The translations under genes and the position numbers were made by a program. Source: Heligmosomoides polygyrus polygyrus (Eukaryota; Nematoda; Chromadorea; Rhabditida; Heligmosomidae). From it: 64,000 bases of DNA. Below are positions 20,926 through 32,535 of this stretch, one piece after another. The DNA is taken from positions 10,904,778 through 10,968,777 of the forward strand of contig OX377206.1 of the NCBI GenBank assembly GCA_947396885.1, given 5' to 3'. Every line of letters starts with the position of its first letter. Position 1 is the first letter of the stretch. The notes below the pieces were generated by a model. It had not been told where the DNA came from. It saw nothing but the letters and a program-made list of their open reading frames with translations, and searched no databases.

Positions 20926-21957
20926 ATGTTTCGTCCTGAGCATGCTAACGACTATATGTCTTTAATGCCGTTGTTTCCTTGAGCTTCATATTCACATATA
21001 TTTCTTCTTAGGAGTGAAGCTCGACTATATGTACAGTAGACTCGTATTCAATTCTGTTAATTTTTCGTTGTAGTTTTCGCATAGTCATGCATTAGATAAA
21101 TAATATCTATCACAGTAACAGTAACTATCACAGTAACAAATACTAGCTCGCGTAAAGTGCAACGAACATAACGATAGCAAACATAATTCAGCTAACATAA
21201 CTTTCTAGCAATTACTAAGGACGTGAACGAACTCATAGCCCGTGTCAAATCGCTTTTGAGAGAAGCGGAAAGGTACTAGTTGAGGTTAGGCTTAGGTACG
21301 CATCACACACACCTCCTCTTTGAACACCCTTCAGAACCCTGGCGGTTTCAAGAAAGCGGCTGTTTGGTGAATATTTGCTGGAGAAGACGGCAAGACAATT
21401 CTCCTGGTTCTAAAATGAAACGATTAGAATTGCTACACTATACGACCCAGGTCTCGCCTCCGTATGTCAGAAGATTGTGGACAAAAACAACAGTTTGGAG
21501 TTTTGCGCTTCTTTAATTTTCTTTTTAACCTCCCTTTAAAACGGTTTACCGATGGACATCCAGAAAAGAAATGAATGCAACAGAAAACTTTCTTTTTGGG
21601 AATCATTATTCACCAGCGGGGAGCTGGAAGAGATCAACGAGTCATCAGGCGAAAACGAGATTAAGCACGTGTAGAAAATTACACCTAGTGGCGCAAAATG
21701 TCCACTACTTGCAAAAAGGTGAGCAAGTATCTTGTTTTCCGACCTTCTAATTGGATTGTAAACCCCCATTCAGTTGTCTTCCTAAATTCTTACCTTTCGA
21801 TCTACAATTGTGGTTTTGTTCTCTCTTTTTTCGATTCTGTAGTGAGCGTCTCTTCGAAATCGAGTTATTCGTTTGTTCGGTTTTCGAGAACAGCAAAAAA
21901 CGAGTTTTTCGATTGTTCGACTTTCGAAAAAAAAATATCAAAAAGCTCAATTCCACT
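20926..21957. other. No gene; TTCG-rich stretch at the right
   Basis: 20926-21740 shows nothing recognised. 21800-21945 has TTCGAAA/TTCGATTG motifs of the TTCG repeat type. Confidence 0.45.
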
Positions 21958-22380
21958 TGTAGGGCATCTGTAATGACGCACAGTGGTGAGGTTCGTTTTT
22001 GGAGCGGTCCACTACGTGATCCAAAAATGGCAAAATGTTGTCGTCTAGTAACTTACAGGCGGGAGGTCCGGGGTACTGATGCTGCTTTTGATTTCCGTCG
22101 CTTATTCAACACGTCCATAAAAGGACTTGACACATTGTGCTCTATGAATTGATTTTCAGCTGATTTTGGGATCATACAAAAAAATTCTCGATTTGGTTTA
22201 CTGCAACAAAATCTACTGAGGAGAGTCATGGATCTAAGCCCTGAATTTCCCAACAACCAGTGAATTTTACTATGCCAAACACATAAAGGTCCTCAAACTA
22301 GTAGCGCTGGCGTATACAGGAAAGGTCGAAGCTCATGAGCACCTGTTTTACTTCCTGTTGCATTCAACAAGTATCCTCTT
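21958..22380 (+). repeat. Repeat family K, copy 1
   Basis: Shares CTTGTAGGGCATCT, GGTTTACTGCAACAAAATCT and TCTAAGCCCTGAA blocks with 34020-34330 in the same orientation. Its tail (CACCTGTTTTACTTCCTGTT) recurs near 36208. Confidence 0.7.
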
Positions 22381-22639
22381 TATTTATTTATTTAAAGACG
22401 TGGAATGTGATCACACGTGCAAAAATAAGAAATGAAACTAAACATAAACAGATAACTACACAGTAGCGTCTGGATGAACAATGAACAAATAGCTGCAAAG
22501 TGATGTCTGCTAAATGTAACCAAAACAGTTGAATCAGGGACTTGTTCCAGGAAAAAGACTAAGAGTTGACAATAACTGGTCACTTCTCAAATAAGTTTAC
22601 GGAAGGCCTGGGCAGACAACCCTAACAACATTTGGTCAT
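22381..22639. other. No feature recognised
   Basis: AT-rich sequence 3' of the CR1 fragment. Confidence 0.4.
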
Positions 22640-24270
22640 CACTTAGTAACCTGTTGAATTGGCTGAGGTTCCTATAGGTGAAGAAATTTGTCCTAATCTT
22701 TGTCTTTGCAACCGCGACGTTAAGCCGTAGTTTACGTCTCATGGATCTAGTCAACGGTACAAAAATGAAAGTGGATCTATGGAGAGCTTATGAGTTAGAA
22801 TTTTGAACATCATAGTGCCTTTCTTCTTCTACTAGCCAGCGTTGGAAGGCCAAATGCTTTTGCCCTTTCTAGGCCATTGGGCAGCTGCAAGTAGTTGACA
22901 TCATAACATTCCAAATATATCTTTCGGCTAAAACTGTTCTAGACGCTTTCCAAGAAATCGATATCCTTCTTTTTAAAAGGATTCTAAACAGTTATTCCAA
23001 ATTCCAATGTCGGTCGAACATAGACTTTATAAACCCGTAAATACACTTGGGAATCCTTCGATCGTAGAAGCCTGAACAGAGTGTAGTTCGTAGTTGTAGT
23101 TTCACCGCAAGTGTTCGGTAGTAACTGCTGAAGTCCAGGTTAATATTAATCAAGAAACCTAGGTCTCGAACTTCCCTTACAGGCATGAGAGTTGTGGATT
23201 GTAGTTTGTATGGAACCGATGTCTCACCCTTCGGACCAATTAGCATGCACTTAGTTTTCTCCGCTGACAATGGGAGCCCCACTGTTTGGACCATTGGTCG
23301 ACATACTCAATTGCTGCTTGTAAATCACTAACATCATCCATCCCTTCGATACACTTGTAAATCTTTATGTCGTCTGGGTACATCTTGCATACCACACCAA
23401 AACGCGAAATGGCAGTAGGTAACTCATACGGATATATAACAAATAGCAGAGGCGATAGGACTTTGCCTTGTGGCACACCACTGCATACAAAATATGAAGG
23501 TGAGAACTCATCTTTCACACGTACTTGGTAGGTTTTTTCCGAGAGGAAATCCTTGACCCATCTTATAATTCTGAAGTGTATGCCTACCATCTCCATTTGA
23601 AGAATAACTTTGATATAAGGACCTTGTCAAAGGCCTTCGTAGAGTCAAAGAAGATCACATCCGTGCAAAACTTATACTCTACTGCTCGAGACCAGTCATT
23701 TAAGGCAGTAAGTACAGAGGTTTCTACAGACCTCCCCTTCACGAAACCGTACTGGTTCCCTGAAATGACACCATTGTCCAAAAGATGCTCCATAATATCT
23801 TTCTTAACAACTTTCTCGAACACTCTCGCAAACACAGAGGTGATACTTATGGGCCTATAGTTTTTGGCATCGTGAATAGGCGGTTTCTTGAAAATCGGTG
23901 TGATTAGCGCATGTTTCCACCGCAAAGGTACCTAACCTTTCATGTAACTCAAGTTGTAATTGTGTTCCAGAGGGAAAGCTAAATATACTGCAATCTTCTT
24001 TATAAAAGCGACCCGAATGAAATCTGGAGAGGTAGAGGAGGAATCCGGCAACTTCTCTAGGATGTCAGCAATTTCTTCTCTATGGAACGACAGAGAAGCC
24101 TGCATAGGAGGAAACTGACTGGAACTACACTCTGCAGAGTAAGACAATTCATCAGTGTGCGAGTTATGCGCCTTCTGAGATTCCAATGCCGATAGATTAC
24201 CCTTATCTCCATCAGTAGAAACTGTGGTACCATCGTCACGTTTATAAAAACCAAAATTCATGTTCAGCAC
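22640..24270 (-). pseudogene. CR1-type LINE reverse transcriptase, frameshifted
   Basis: Reading leftward, it has the RT fingers block (ITPIFKKPPIHDAKNYRPIS, 23925-23860), SGNQYGFVKGRSVETSV, DVIFFDSTKAFD, SGVPQGKVLSPLLFVIY and the catalytic box as YPDD instead of YADD (about 23365). Then thumb sequences (EKTKCMLIGP; VREVRDLGFLI). Three frames are needed, so it is inactive. The 5' end near 24270 abuts the tRNA duplication. No endonuclease domain is present. Confidence 0.85.
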
Positions 24271-24457
24271 GGAGCATGCGTTCTATCCTGCACGAATCGA
24301 TTCGAGTCGAGTCGCGGTGAATCAGAAGTGGTCCCAGTGCCACGTGAGATCGAAGGAAAAGCGCCACATGTTCGCCAGAACAAGAACTGTACGACGTCTT
24401 TAACAACGTGTACTCGCGTCACCTCAATAGAGGAGGAGCACGGATGCCACGTACCGT

Positions 24458-24530
24458 GGCCGCGTGGCGCAATGGATAACGCGTCTGCCTACGGAGCAGA
24501 AGATTGCAGGTTCGAATCCTGCCGTGGTCG
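24458..24530 (+). tRNA. tRNA-Arg (ACG), copy 1
   Basis: 73 nt with a complete cloverleaf: 7-bp acceptor (GGCCGCG with CGTGGTC), D stem GCG/CGC, anticodon stem TCTGC/GCAGA around loop CTACGGA (anticodon ACG), and T stem GCAGG/CCTGC around TTCGAAT. Box A and box B are intact and a TTTT terminator follows at 24536. Reads CGN arginine codons after A34-to-inosine editing. Identical in sequence to the copy at 37133. Confidence 0.95.
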
Positions 24531-24535
24531 TAGAC

Positions 24536-24539
24536 TTTT
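24536..24539 (+). terminator. RNA polymerase III T4 terminator
   Basis: TTTT six bases after the tRNA 3' end, as expected for a pol III gene. Confidence 0.7.
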
Positions 24540-25034
24540 GCCTTGGCAGCCTACATTTCTTGCGCATTAAAGAGCATCCATTGAATGTGTGATGAACCTA
24601 GGAGGTTAAGCTTGGAAGAAGTAGCTCTAGATAGGAACGGTGTCGTGTCACCAATTTTATGAGGCAATCCAAGAATACCAAGAAGTTGCTATTGCTCACA
24701 ATAATATATCTTTATTAACGAATCATTTGGTGTGAACAATCTAACATATAATGGCGTGCACTTACATTCAGCTCAATCAATCACTTATGGTTTCTCTTAA
24801 CAAACTCATTTCGCATCCATTACAAATCGTGTATATTTCAGTTACATATGTAGTATCAATACAATGTGAGCCCACACACGCATAAAGAATTTCAAAGTGA
24901 GATTGTATATGTATCATAGAATAACTATAGCAATATATCCATCGCTTAATAAACCTCGATTTTCGTTTACAATGAATGTGTACTGAGCAACGACTCGAGT
25001 GATAGCCGAGCTCTGAAATAATGGAAAGTGAGTT

Positions 25035-25310
25035 GTTAATAGACTTGAGCTCGATTAATCGGATCGAATATTGATCGAACGATTTCGAACTATTATTCGC
25101 TCTATTACTCGAAAATCGTAGATCGCTGTTGTTCGAACATCGTTCGAAACCGAATTTCGCGAAAAATCGTTGTTCGAACATTGTTCGGAATCGACTTTCG
25201 CGAAAAGGCAACAATAGAACATTGTTCGAAATCGATTTTCGCGAAAAATCATTGGAACATTGTTCGAAACCGATTTTCGCGAAAAACCATTAATCGAACA
25301 TTGCGGCTGG
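25035..25310. repeat. Tandem ~45-bp TTCGCGAAAAA repeat
   Basis: Four to five units built on GAACATTGTTCGAAACCGA and TTTTCGCGAAAAATC, with small internal palindromes. Confidence 0.75.
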
Positions 25311-25500
25311 TAAGCTATCCTCTTTTCTCAGAACTGGGGAGACCGGTGGCCGGATTCGTAGACGCTTATAGAGATAGGTAGGTATATTGGGTAGAAATTA
25401 CTCAACGATCGCCGTGGGCACATATGTATGGCGCTACAGTGAGATCAGCTGTTCTCGCGAGAGGCTTACCAGGATACTATCTCAACAGTAGGTCGGAACG
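25311..25500. mobile_element. Family H fragment
   Basis: Shares GGGGAGA, CAGCTGTTCTCGCGAGAG and GCTTAC blocks with 4690-4925 and 41640-41690. Confidence 0.6.
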
Positions 25501-25693
25501 GTTCAAGTGTTGAATATGGGCAGAACCGTCTCTCCCTGGGAAGTTAGAAACTGCAGGTATATCGTCCCCAATACAAATCTGCGCAGAGTTAGGGGCGACG
25601 GAAGTTGGGTGTTGGCGGCATGTTGATTCACGTGCTCTGCAGCTGACGGGCGCACGTGGGATGAGGGCTCGTATCGCAGTTCTGCGAAGTGCA

Positions 25694-25775
25694 CAGATGG
25701 CGTGGTAGGGAAGCGCCCGGACCCATGAGCGAGGGGTCATGGGTTCGGGTCCCGCGGATTGCGTTTGTTTGGCAC
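25694..25775 (+). other. tRNA-like sequence (box A and box B)
   Basis: ATGGCGTGGTAGGGAAGCG resembles box A and GGGTTCGGGTCCCGC is a good box B. No clean acceptor pairing, so it is treated as the head of a tRNA-derived repeat. The 107-codon antisense ORF here is read-through. Confidence 0.5.
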
Positions 25776-26060
25776 TTTTGCAAAATCCATTGTTTATCAT
25801 ACGGTGATCACCTAAGGTTATTATAGTTTGTTATAAAGCATGTTTACATATAACATATGCTACAAACTACAGATTAGCAAAAATGTTTGCTTCTAAAGAA
25901 CCGATGCAGTTCTCCACAGCCCTGAGTGCTCGCTGATGTAGCCTGCCTTGTACCAAGCAAACTTTATCCGATTCTTGAAGCTGACATGGCGTAGATTTCG
26001 GTGTACCAAAGAGACTACCTTAAATCATACGACTAGTCAACATGTGCCGTTTTGGTTGTG
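25776..26060. other. No feature recognised
   Basis: AT-rich intergenic sequence. Confidence 0.4.
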
Positions 26061-26170
26061 GAGAGTGCGCGATGCGACGTTATGATAGCACCCATATCGA
26101 TCGCTCGACGAGATGGATCAATATGGGAGCTTATCAATGTAACGTGTCGCGAGTCGCGTGCACACTAAAC
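26061..26170. mobile_element. Degenerate GC-rich palindromic MITE
   Basis: GTGCGCGATGCGACGTTATG near 26066 pairs imperfectly with the TAACGTGTCGCGAGTCGCGT block ending near 26160. Same family style as the 19.8-20.5 kb nest. Confidence 0.6.
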
Positions 26171-26326
26171 GCTCTCGTATGTTCTTCTTTCTTTACGTTC
26201 GTTTTTTGTATAGCGCACAGACAAGGCAATAAATAAATGCATTCGCTTTAAAATACACACCATCTGCACGACTTGGGTTGCGGTAAGAAGGCGGATTCTT
26301 TTGTTTGTGCGACTTCAGCAAGCACA

Positions 26327-26332
26327 TTTATT
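26327..26332 (-). promoter_or_regulatory. Poly(A) signal AATAAA
   Basis: AATAAA on the minus strand about 115 bp beyond the stop codon at 26448, in the context CTGAATAAATGTGCTTG. Confidence 0.7.
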
Positions 26333-26447
26333 CAGGAAACATTTCGTGAAAAAGCAGAATGTGTCATGCAAAACCAGGCAATCGTCAGAACCATTATGAA
26401 CTTATAAGGCTAGAAATATGAGTCGGTGCCAGTCGCCGTCGTGCGCA

Positions 26448-26784
26448 TCAAGATCCTATTGTCTGCTCGGCGAAGTAGCATTCTACTCCAACGCAAGAGC
26501 TGGTGTAGCGTCCTGGATATCTACCCCATTGGCTAGAGGTGGAGTAGTAGGGCTGGCCATAGTAGCTACCGTATCCGTACGGTTGCCGCGTACCAGTACC
26601 GTAGCCATAGTAGTTGCCGTACCCGTACGGCCAGGAGCCAGCACTTCCGTAGCCGTAGTAGCCGCTGTAGCCGTACCGCTGCGCCGGTTGACCATACGGG
26701 TACCAGTAATTCTGCGACGGCTGGCCAAACTGATAGCCATAGTAGCTGCTGGAATAGTCGTACAGTTTGATCCCGGTTGAAACT
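26448..26784 (-). CDS. Secreted Tyr/Gly-rich protein, exon 2
   Basis: Preceded by the acceptor ATATTGCAG, this exon completes a split glycine codon from exon 1 (33611-33669) and codes about 111 residues to a TGA at 26448. About a quarter of the residues are tyrosine. YG, YYG, PYGYG and YGYG blocks recur, with glutamine-proline joints (YGQPAQ, YGQPYY). Near the C-terminus the pattern changes to SSCVGVECYF, a cysteine pair that could form a disulfide. The sense frame is fully open. Tyr/Gly-rich secreted proteins in nematodes include antimicrobial NLP/CNC peptides and cuticle or eggshell proteins, but no specific homologue is claimed. The overlapping 120-codon plus ORF is an antisense shadow. 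Confidence 0.8.
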
Positions 26785-27328
26785 CTGCAATATACTAGAT
26801 TACACAGGTTAAACCCTGTTTCTCATAGCTTCTTTGAAAAAGGGCGGAGAATGTTATTTTTACTTTTACAGAATTTGTTTGACCATAATGTAAATTGTGT
26901 CAGATCTTAAAAGTACCTCAAACTTAGATAACTGAACACTTTTCATGTCGAAAGGGCTGGCAAAAATGTCTGCGGCTCCAAAATTTACAAAAGCAGCCAC
27001 AAAACTTTCTAACAAGTCCAGAGTGGGCGTGACAGGGGACAAGGAAAAGATCAATCTTGTCCCCCCCCCCGTGCTGTATATCCAGTTAAAAATTACTGCA
27101 CCTCTGAAATTCTTTGGCAGCAGAATTTTGCCAAGAATGGGTGCCATGGCTTAAATTATTTGTAGGAGACAACTCTGAACGCATGCTAATTTGATTGCTT
27201 TCGTAGATTTCAAATCTTTAAAAATATCGGATAGAAGTCGGCTTTAGTATTTTTCCCATTGGGATGAGCCAAGCGTTTTAGTTCTTTCAGATATTTTGGA
27301 CCTGGTCTTAATGCATGGTGGAGCAATA

Positions 27329-27464
27329 GGCCTTTGTCATACCATCGCTCACCCCGAGCGACGCCTAATGATATGCACCCATATCGATTCCTTCGCGCCA
27401 CCTGATCGATATGGGAGCATATCATTAGGCGTCGCTCGGGGTGAGCGATGGTATGACAAAGGCC
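27329..27464. mobile_element. 136-bp palindromic MITE with ATA duplication
   Basis: Second copy of the 19921 element with the same length and GGCCTTTGTCATACCATCG ends, flanked by ATA on both sides. Confidence 0.85.
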
Positions 27465-27761
27465 ATACCACGCCCCTTGTCCGGAGTAGGACCCAGATCA
27501 ATCATCTCGATTTGGGGTGCATGCAACAACCGCTGTCTTTCCCAGCTGCGCTACTACTGGCTATGAGATAATATTACATTCAAGAAATTCTTTTAATTCA
27601 TACTAGCTGTTGAGGATGGGATAGGGCTAATGAAGAAAAAGATGAAGAAACGAAGAGTGTCTCTGAGTGAACGGAGAGTGTCTCAAGGAACTAGTTAACC
27701 CTTCGTTTCCATATATAATCTGAAGTAGGGTACGTAGAATGAATGCAACGGGAAAAGGCAC

Positions 27762-28010
27762 CACTTTCTCGGGATGCACCACGCATGCTACCTCTACGAA
27801 ATGTCCTGAAGGCGATTTGAATGCGTCCTTGGCCTCTTCAATGGCTTGCGATGCCCTGCCGATGGACGCTTTTTATCCTTCCCAGATAAGTCTGGTCTAA
27901 TTCAGCGGCCACCGAGGGATAGATGGCTTGGTTACCTGACAGGGAAATCGGAACCAAGAACTTGGCATAGGGTACTTGCGCCAGCCGGCACCCCCTCTGA
28001 CAAAGCTGAC
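27762..28010 (-). mobile_element. SINE-A, diverged copy
   Basis: Recognisable ATGCACCACGCATGCTACC and GGCGATTTGAATGCGT blocks, with the head decayed at the right. Confidence 0.7.
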
Positions 28011-28423
28011 ATGCTTCTGTTAATGCATTATGAACGATAAAATTAGGATTATCCAGTGTATGGAATGCATCTCACTTCTCAGTGGTGTTGCAAAGGCGCT
28101 TTACAGAGACATAGGCAGCCGATAAATCACAAAATTCACTAAAAAGAAACACTTCTTCTGCCTACGCGCGAATTGGTCAGGTTTAAAATCGTGTAGGGAA
28201 ATGCGTGATTTTGTCGCTCTACCAGCTACTCCACAGCTTTACCAACCTAGGAGTTTAAATCTTATATAAATTTGAGAAGTATGTGTATGTGCAGGCCCGG
28301 AAGGCTATTTATTTCAAGTGCTAAAAATATTCCATTGCTACCGGAGGAATGTAGAACCCAATGCAGTCTACAAAAAGAGACCAAAAAGAGATCATTGCTT
28401 TGATGACGTCTATTCAGTTCAGG

Positions 28424-28711
28424 TGGGCGCGTGTAGCGCAGTCGGAGAAGGCGCGACTGTCGCGTGCACCCGATACCAGGTTCGTGGTTCGGATTTCCCG
28501 CCCAGGCCAACCAAGCCTTTCATCCCTCCGGGGTCGGTGAATTGATACCAGACTTGTTTGGGAAGGATAGAGCGCTGACTTGTTCATCGGCTGGCCACCG
28601 CAAGTCATTGTATGGGCAAATACGCATTCATGTCGCCTCCTAGAAGTAGAATGCGCTGGCGCATCGCAGAAGGGGTTGAGTAACGCCGTCCTTTATCCTT
28701 TTATCCTTATC
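28424..28711 (+). mobile_element. SINE-A, best full-length copy, with 9-bp target duplication
   Basis: 288 bp flanked by CAGTTCAGG at 28415-28423 and 28712-28720. Box A TAGCGCAGTCGG (28434-28445) and box B GGTTCGGATTTCC (28486-28498) show a tRNA-derived pol III promoter. The 3' tail is (TCCTTTTA)n. It is inserted in the 5' part of the CR1 element and serves as the family reference. Confidence 0.85.
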
Positions 28712-28892
28712 CAGTTCAGGTAACGATGAAAAATGTTCCTCAAAATGTATGCCATAAGGTATCTCTTAGCGAAAATAGAATGGACTATTCTCAGAATTGT
28801 ATTTTTCGTTCATTCGTTCATCAGTCGTCACTGTGAGCGCGGTTCTTGCATTCTCTGTGGCACTTGGAGTACTTTCCATTACTCATTTCGAA

Positions 28893-29846
28893 ATGCGTAG
28901 CCAAGGAGCAAAGAAGAGGGCTGGATCTGACGACGTGGACGCCGATATGCCTCTGTGGGCTCGTAAGTTAATCGGGCGTTTCGATTCGTTTTCGTGTAAC
29001 CTACAGAGCATATTAACAGCGTCGTTCGATCGATTCTCTTCCATTGTTAGCGAAATTCAGACGACACAAAATAAGATTCTGGCTAAATTATCTGAGCTGG
29101 AAGCTCAAATTGGTTCTCAAAGTGTCAAACCATCCGTTCAAAAAAGCCTTCTCTATTCAACAATCGTCAAAATAAATGCCGACAAACAGAAAATCGACGA
29201 GAAACAGCGCATGATAACGTGGATCGGCATCGATGAGGAGTCGAACGATGGGGCCACACGTCGTTTCGATCGTGAGATACTCAAGGAGGAGGTACTCACA
29301 TCTGGCAACGACGAACTCATTCGTGAGTTCGAGGCAGGTCGCATTACTGCTCATCGTTATCCACCCGGTAAAGCGCGCAAAAACGGTGCCAGGGGGCGTA
29401 TTATAAAAGTCACCTTACCCAATCAGACCCTTCGAGATTCACTTCTAGCTCACATGCGTAGTGGAAGAGCCTCACGCAGCGCTTTGTCCATTCATACGCT
29501 CGGAGGGATTACACTCCTGAAGAGCTTGATTTGGATCGAGCACTGCGGAAGGAAGCAGGCGATCTCAACGCTAAGGAGGGACGGTTGGTGTATTTAGTCC
29601 GAGACTTTGACATAGTTAAATTGAAGTTTCCGCGCGAGCTCCCGAGGCGTTGGGATGTTAATGTGGTATCTTCTGTTTCTGGGTCAGCCAATAGTAGAGA
29701 TGCTGTTAGTAGATCAGCTGCTTCTAATGCCTTAAATGACTCGCAAGGGGACACAGGGGGACCTCAATTCCATGTGTCAACACATGCCACATGCCTAGAT
29801 AGCGACTTGTACAACCGGTGCAGGTCATGTATCTCAACTGCACTTT
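28893..29846 (+). pseudogene. CR1 ORF1 (RNA-binding protein), one frameshift
   Basis: From the ATG at 28893 it codes a basic start, a short coiled-coil-like stretch (IQTTQNKILAKLSELEAQIG), then an RRM-like region (RGRIIKVTLPNQTLRDSLL). After a one-base lesion near 29485 it continues as ARRDYTPEELDLDRALRKEA and LVYLVRDFDIVKLKFPR. These features are usual for nematode CR1 ORF1, which packages the element RNA. The true start could be the upstream ATG at 28797. Confidence 0.75.
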
Positions 29847-29869
29847 AACCTTGAGAGAAACTGGACATC

Positions 29870-32535
29870 TAGTAGCAAATCGGATGGCACTAGCACTTCA
29901 TGCAGTGTTTTTCTCTTCAACTCACGTTCAATTTGCAACAAACTTGCTGATTTAGAACATCTCTTGTATACCTATATCCCACATATGGTTTTTATCACTG
30001 AGACTTGGTGCAAACCTGAAATTATTCGCGACGCAACGCTACGTGTACACCCTTCATATCACATTTACAGATGTGATAGGGAGGGTGTCATGTGTGGAGG
30101 AGGAGCAATGGCATTATTACTGAATACGTTATCTCACCATATGTTTTGTTCGCATAATTTTTCACCATACTGTCAATGTCTTGTCTTGAGTATAAATTCT
30201 GAGCAGCAGACCATATACTTCATCCTTTTTTACCGGAGCCCGGCTTGCGAAGCATTACGCTTCCATGAGGCCTTGACATATATCTCCTCTATACTCGAGG
30301 ATAGCCCAAGCTGCATCATCCTGGGAGATATGAACTTCCCTACGATTGATTGGTTTAGTACAGGTGAATCATGCAGGTTATATGGATCGGCAAGGGAGTT
30401 TTATCATTTTTGCAATGAACACGCACTGACTCAACTTGTTACTATTCCAACGTTAGGTGACAATATCTTGGACGTCGCTTTATCCAACAACCTGGATATT
30501 GTTCATGATGTAAATACTATAGCCCCCTTTTCCACCTCAGACCACAGAGTTGTATTATTTAAATTACGACTTCATGGGGCAAAGCATACGCTGAATGATT
30601 CTTACTATGATTTTTTCGCGGCTGATTATTCATTGATTTGTGAAAACCTTCCGAAATCAGCTGGCTTACTATAATGTCCACCTGCAATTCAGCAGATCAA
30701 TTTTATTCGTTGTATCATCAGCACTGCTATCACCTGATCGAAAAGTTTGTACCAAAAAAGCAGAGAGCTGTTAAAGAAATTAGTTATCCTTCAAAAATAA
30801 GAAAGCTTGCTATCAAAGTTGGAAAATTGTTTGATGCGCGATCAAACATAGGAATCCAGAAATATATTCGCTTTTCCCGAAAATTCAAAAGAGCATTAGC
30901 TGCTCTAAGCTTAGATAGAGAAGAGCGGATAGCGCTTTCCAAGAATCCCAGACTTTTCTACAAATTTGTGAACAGCCGTCTTAAAATGAATAACAGTATT
31001 GGACCCATATTCAATAATAATGGTGAGCTCTGTGAGTCCGAGTTGGAAAAGGCAAAGGTATTTGCCTCCTTCTTTAGGTCAGTGTACAAAGACCATCCCT
31101 ATGTGAAGATTGACTGTCCTGCTTTCACCTCTGCAAATCTAGATTTTCTTGATATCAATAGCGACTTGGTTTACAGAACGCTGATGAGATTGCCGGAGCG
31201 AAACTCCACATCACCTGACAAAATTCCATACGTTTTTCTAAAGAAGGCAGCAATGGGGCTTGCTCCAGTATTAACTCTTTTGTTCAACTGGTGCCTACTT
31301 CACGGGGAGGTTCCGTCAGTATGGAAGACAAGCTTCGTTAAGCCGATATTTAGGAAAGGAAATAAGACAGATTTAAAAAACTACAGGCCTGTCTGCCTAA
31401 CATCCTCAACCAACAAAGTATTGGAGAGAATAGTACGCAGTCAGATCTGTAATTATTTACGAGAAAAAAATCTTATCACAAAGTCACAACACGGTTTCCT
31501 TGAAAGAAAATCTACGGTTACAGCTCTGATCTCTACTGTTCCCGTTTGGCAAAAGGTGCTAGATTCAAATGGATACGTCACTGCTTGCTTTCTCGAATAT
31601 ACTAAGGCTTTTGACTTCCTCAATCTAGATTTCCTTATAACAAAGCTGCGTGCTTATGGTTTAGTGGGATGTCTTTTGAAGTTCCTCATATCCTTTCTAA
31701 CCGGGCGCACCCAGACAGTGGGCTCAGTGGGCTGACTCCAAGATATTTTCTTTCAACAACGCGGAAGTCCTTCAACACGGCCTAGATGCTATTCACTCGT
31801 GGTCAACAAAATGGATGTTGAATATTTCCTACGAAAAAACGATGATTATGTGCATTGGTAAAACACACCCACATGGTTTGTCATTTTGTCTGGGACAAAA
31901 AAAGCTGAATACTACAAATTCTGTGCGTGACCTTGGCGTTGCATACTCTGATTCGCTCACATTTGAAAATATATTGATGACATAACAACGGCGGCAAATA
32001 GGAAGTGCAGTTTTATCCTACGTGCCTTCCAGACACGTAAGATACCTATTCTGTTCCGACTTTTCACGACATATGTTAGACCTCTACTAGAATACTGTAC
32101 ACCGGTTTGGTCGCCTTCTAAGGTGATGTATATTGAAAGAGTCGAAAAGGTTCAAAGGAGGTTTACGAATCAAATTTTCGGTAGGAATTGTATGTTCAGT
32201 GTCAGTTATCGAGATAGAGTCGCCTTCCTTGGAACCACATCCTTGCGATTAAGGAGAACCATATTTGATCAAAGCCTGCTATTTAAAATAGTTTTCGATC
32301 TTATAGAAATTAAAAAAATGAACTTTTTGATTTTTATGAATTTAGCAATAGAACAAGAGGTCATGCCTTGCGGATCTACATTGGAAGAATACGATCTCAA
32401 CAGTTCTTTGAATCATTTCTAGTGCGTGCAACGAAAACGTGGAACAAATTGCCAAGCGACCTAGTCTCATCATCAACTCCAGCCAGCTTTAGCCGCAGGC
32501 TGGAGTCATATCTCAAAGAAAAGGGGTTCTTTTGA
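29870..32535 (+). pseudogene. CR1 ORF2 (endonuclease-reverse transcriptase), catalytic box deleted
   Basis: The N-terminus is an AP-type endonuclease (NSRSICNKL; FITETW; YRSP; ILGDMNFPTIDW; TSDHRVV). After a frameshift near 30650 come the RT blocks LPERNSTSPDKIP, VKPIFRKGNKTDLKNYRPV, SQHGFLERKSTVTAL and EYTKAFD. At 31720-31735 the frame breaks and resumes with DSKIFSFNNA, so the segment ending in the YADD box is lost. Another shift lies near 31970. The C-terminal CR1 blocks (YVRPLLEYCTPVWSP; TKTWNKLPSDLV) follow to the stop at 32535. 32536-33565 is the 3' UTR. Confidence 0.85.

Larger units (their letters stand above)
24248..25034. repeat. ~780-bp duplication carrying tRNA-Arg, copy 1
   Basis: Collinear with 36948-37727, sharing sequence before the tRNA (GAAGGAAAAGCGCCA, GAACAAGAACTGTAC), the tRNA itself, and about 490 bp after it (AATAATATATCTTTATTAAC, ATAATGGCGTGCACTTACAT). 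Confidence 0.85.

Noticed and set aside
26418..26780. 120-codon plus ORF (Val/Ala-rich)
   Set aside because: Antisense shadow of the Tyr/Gly-rich exon; GTA/GCC repeats are the complement of TAC/GGC codons.
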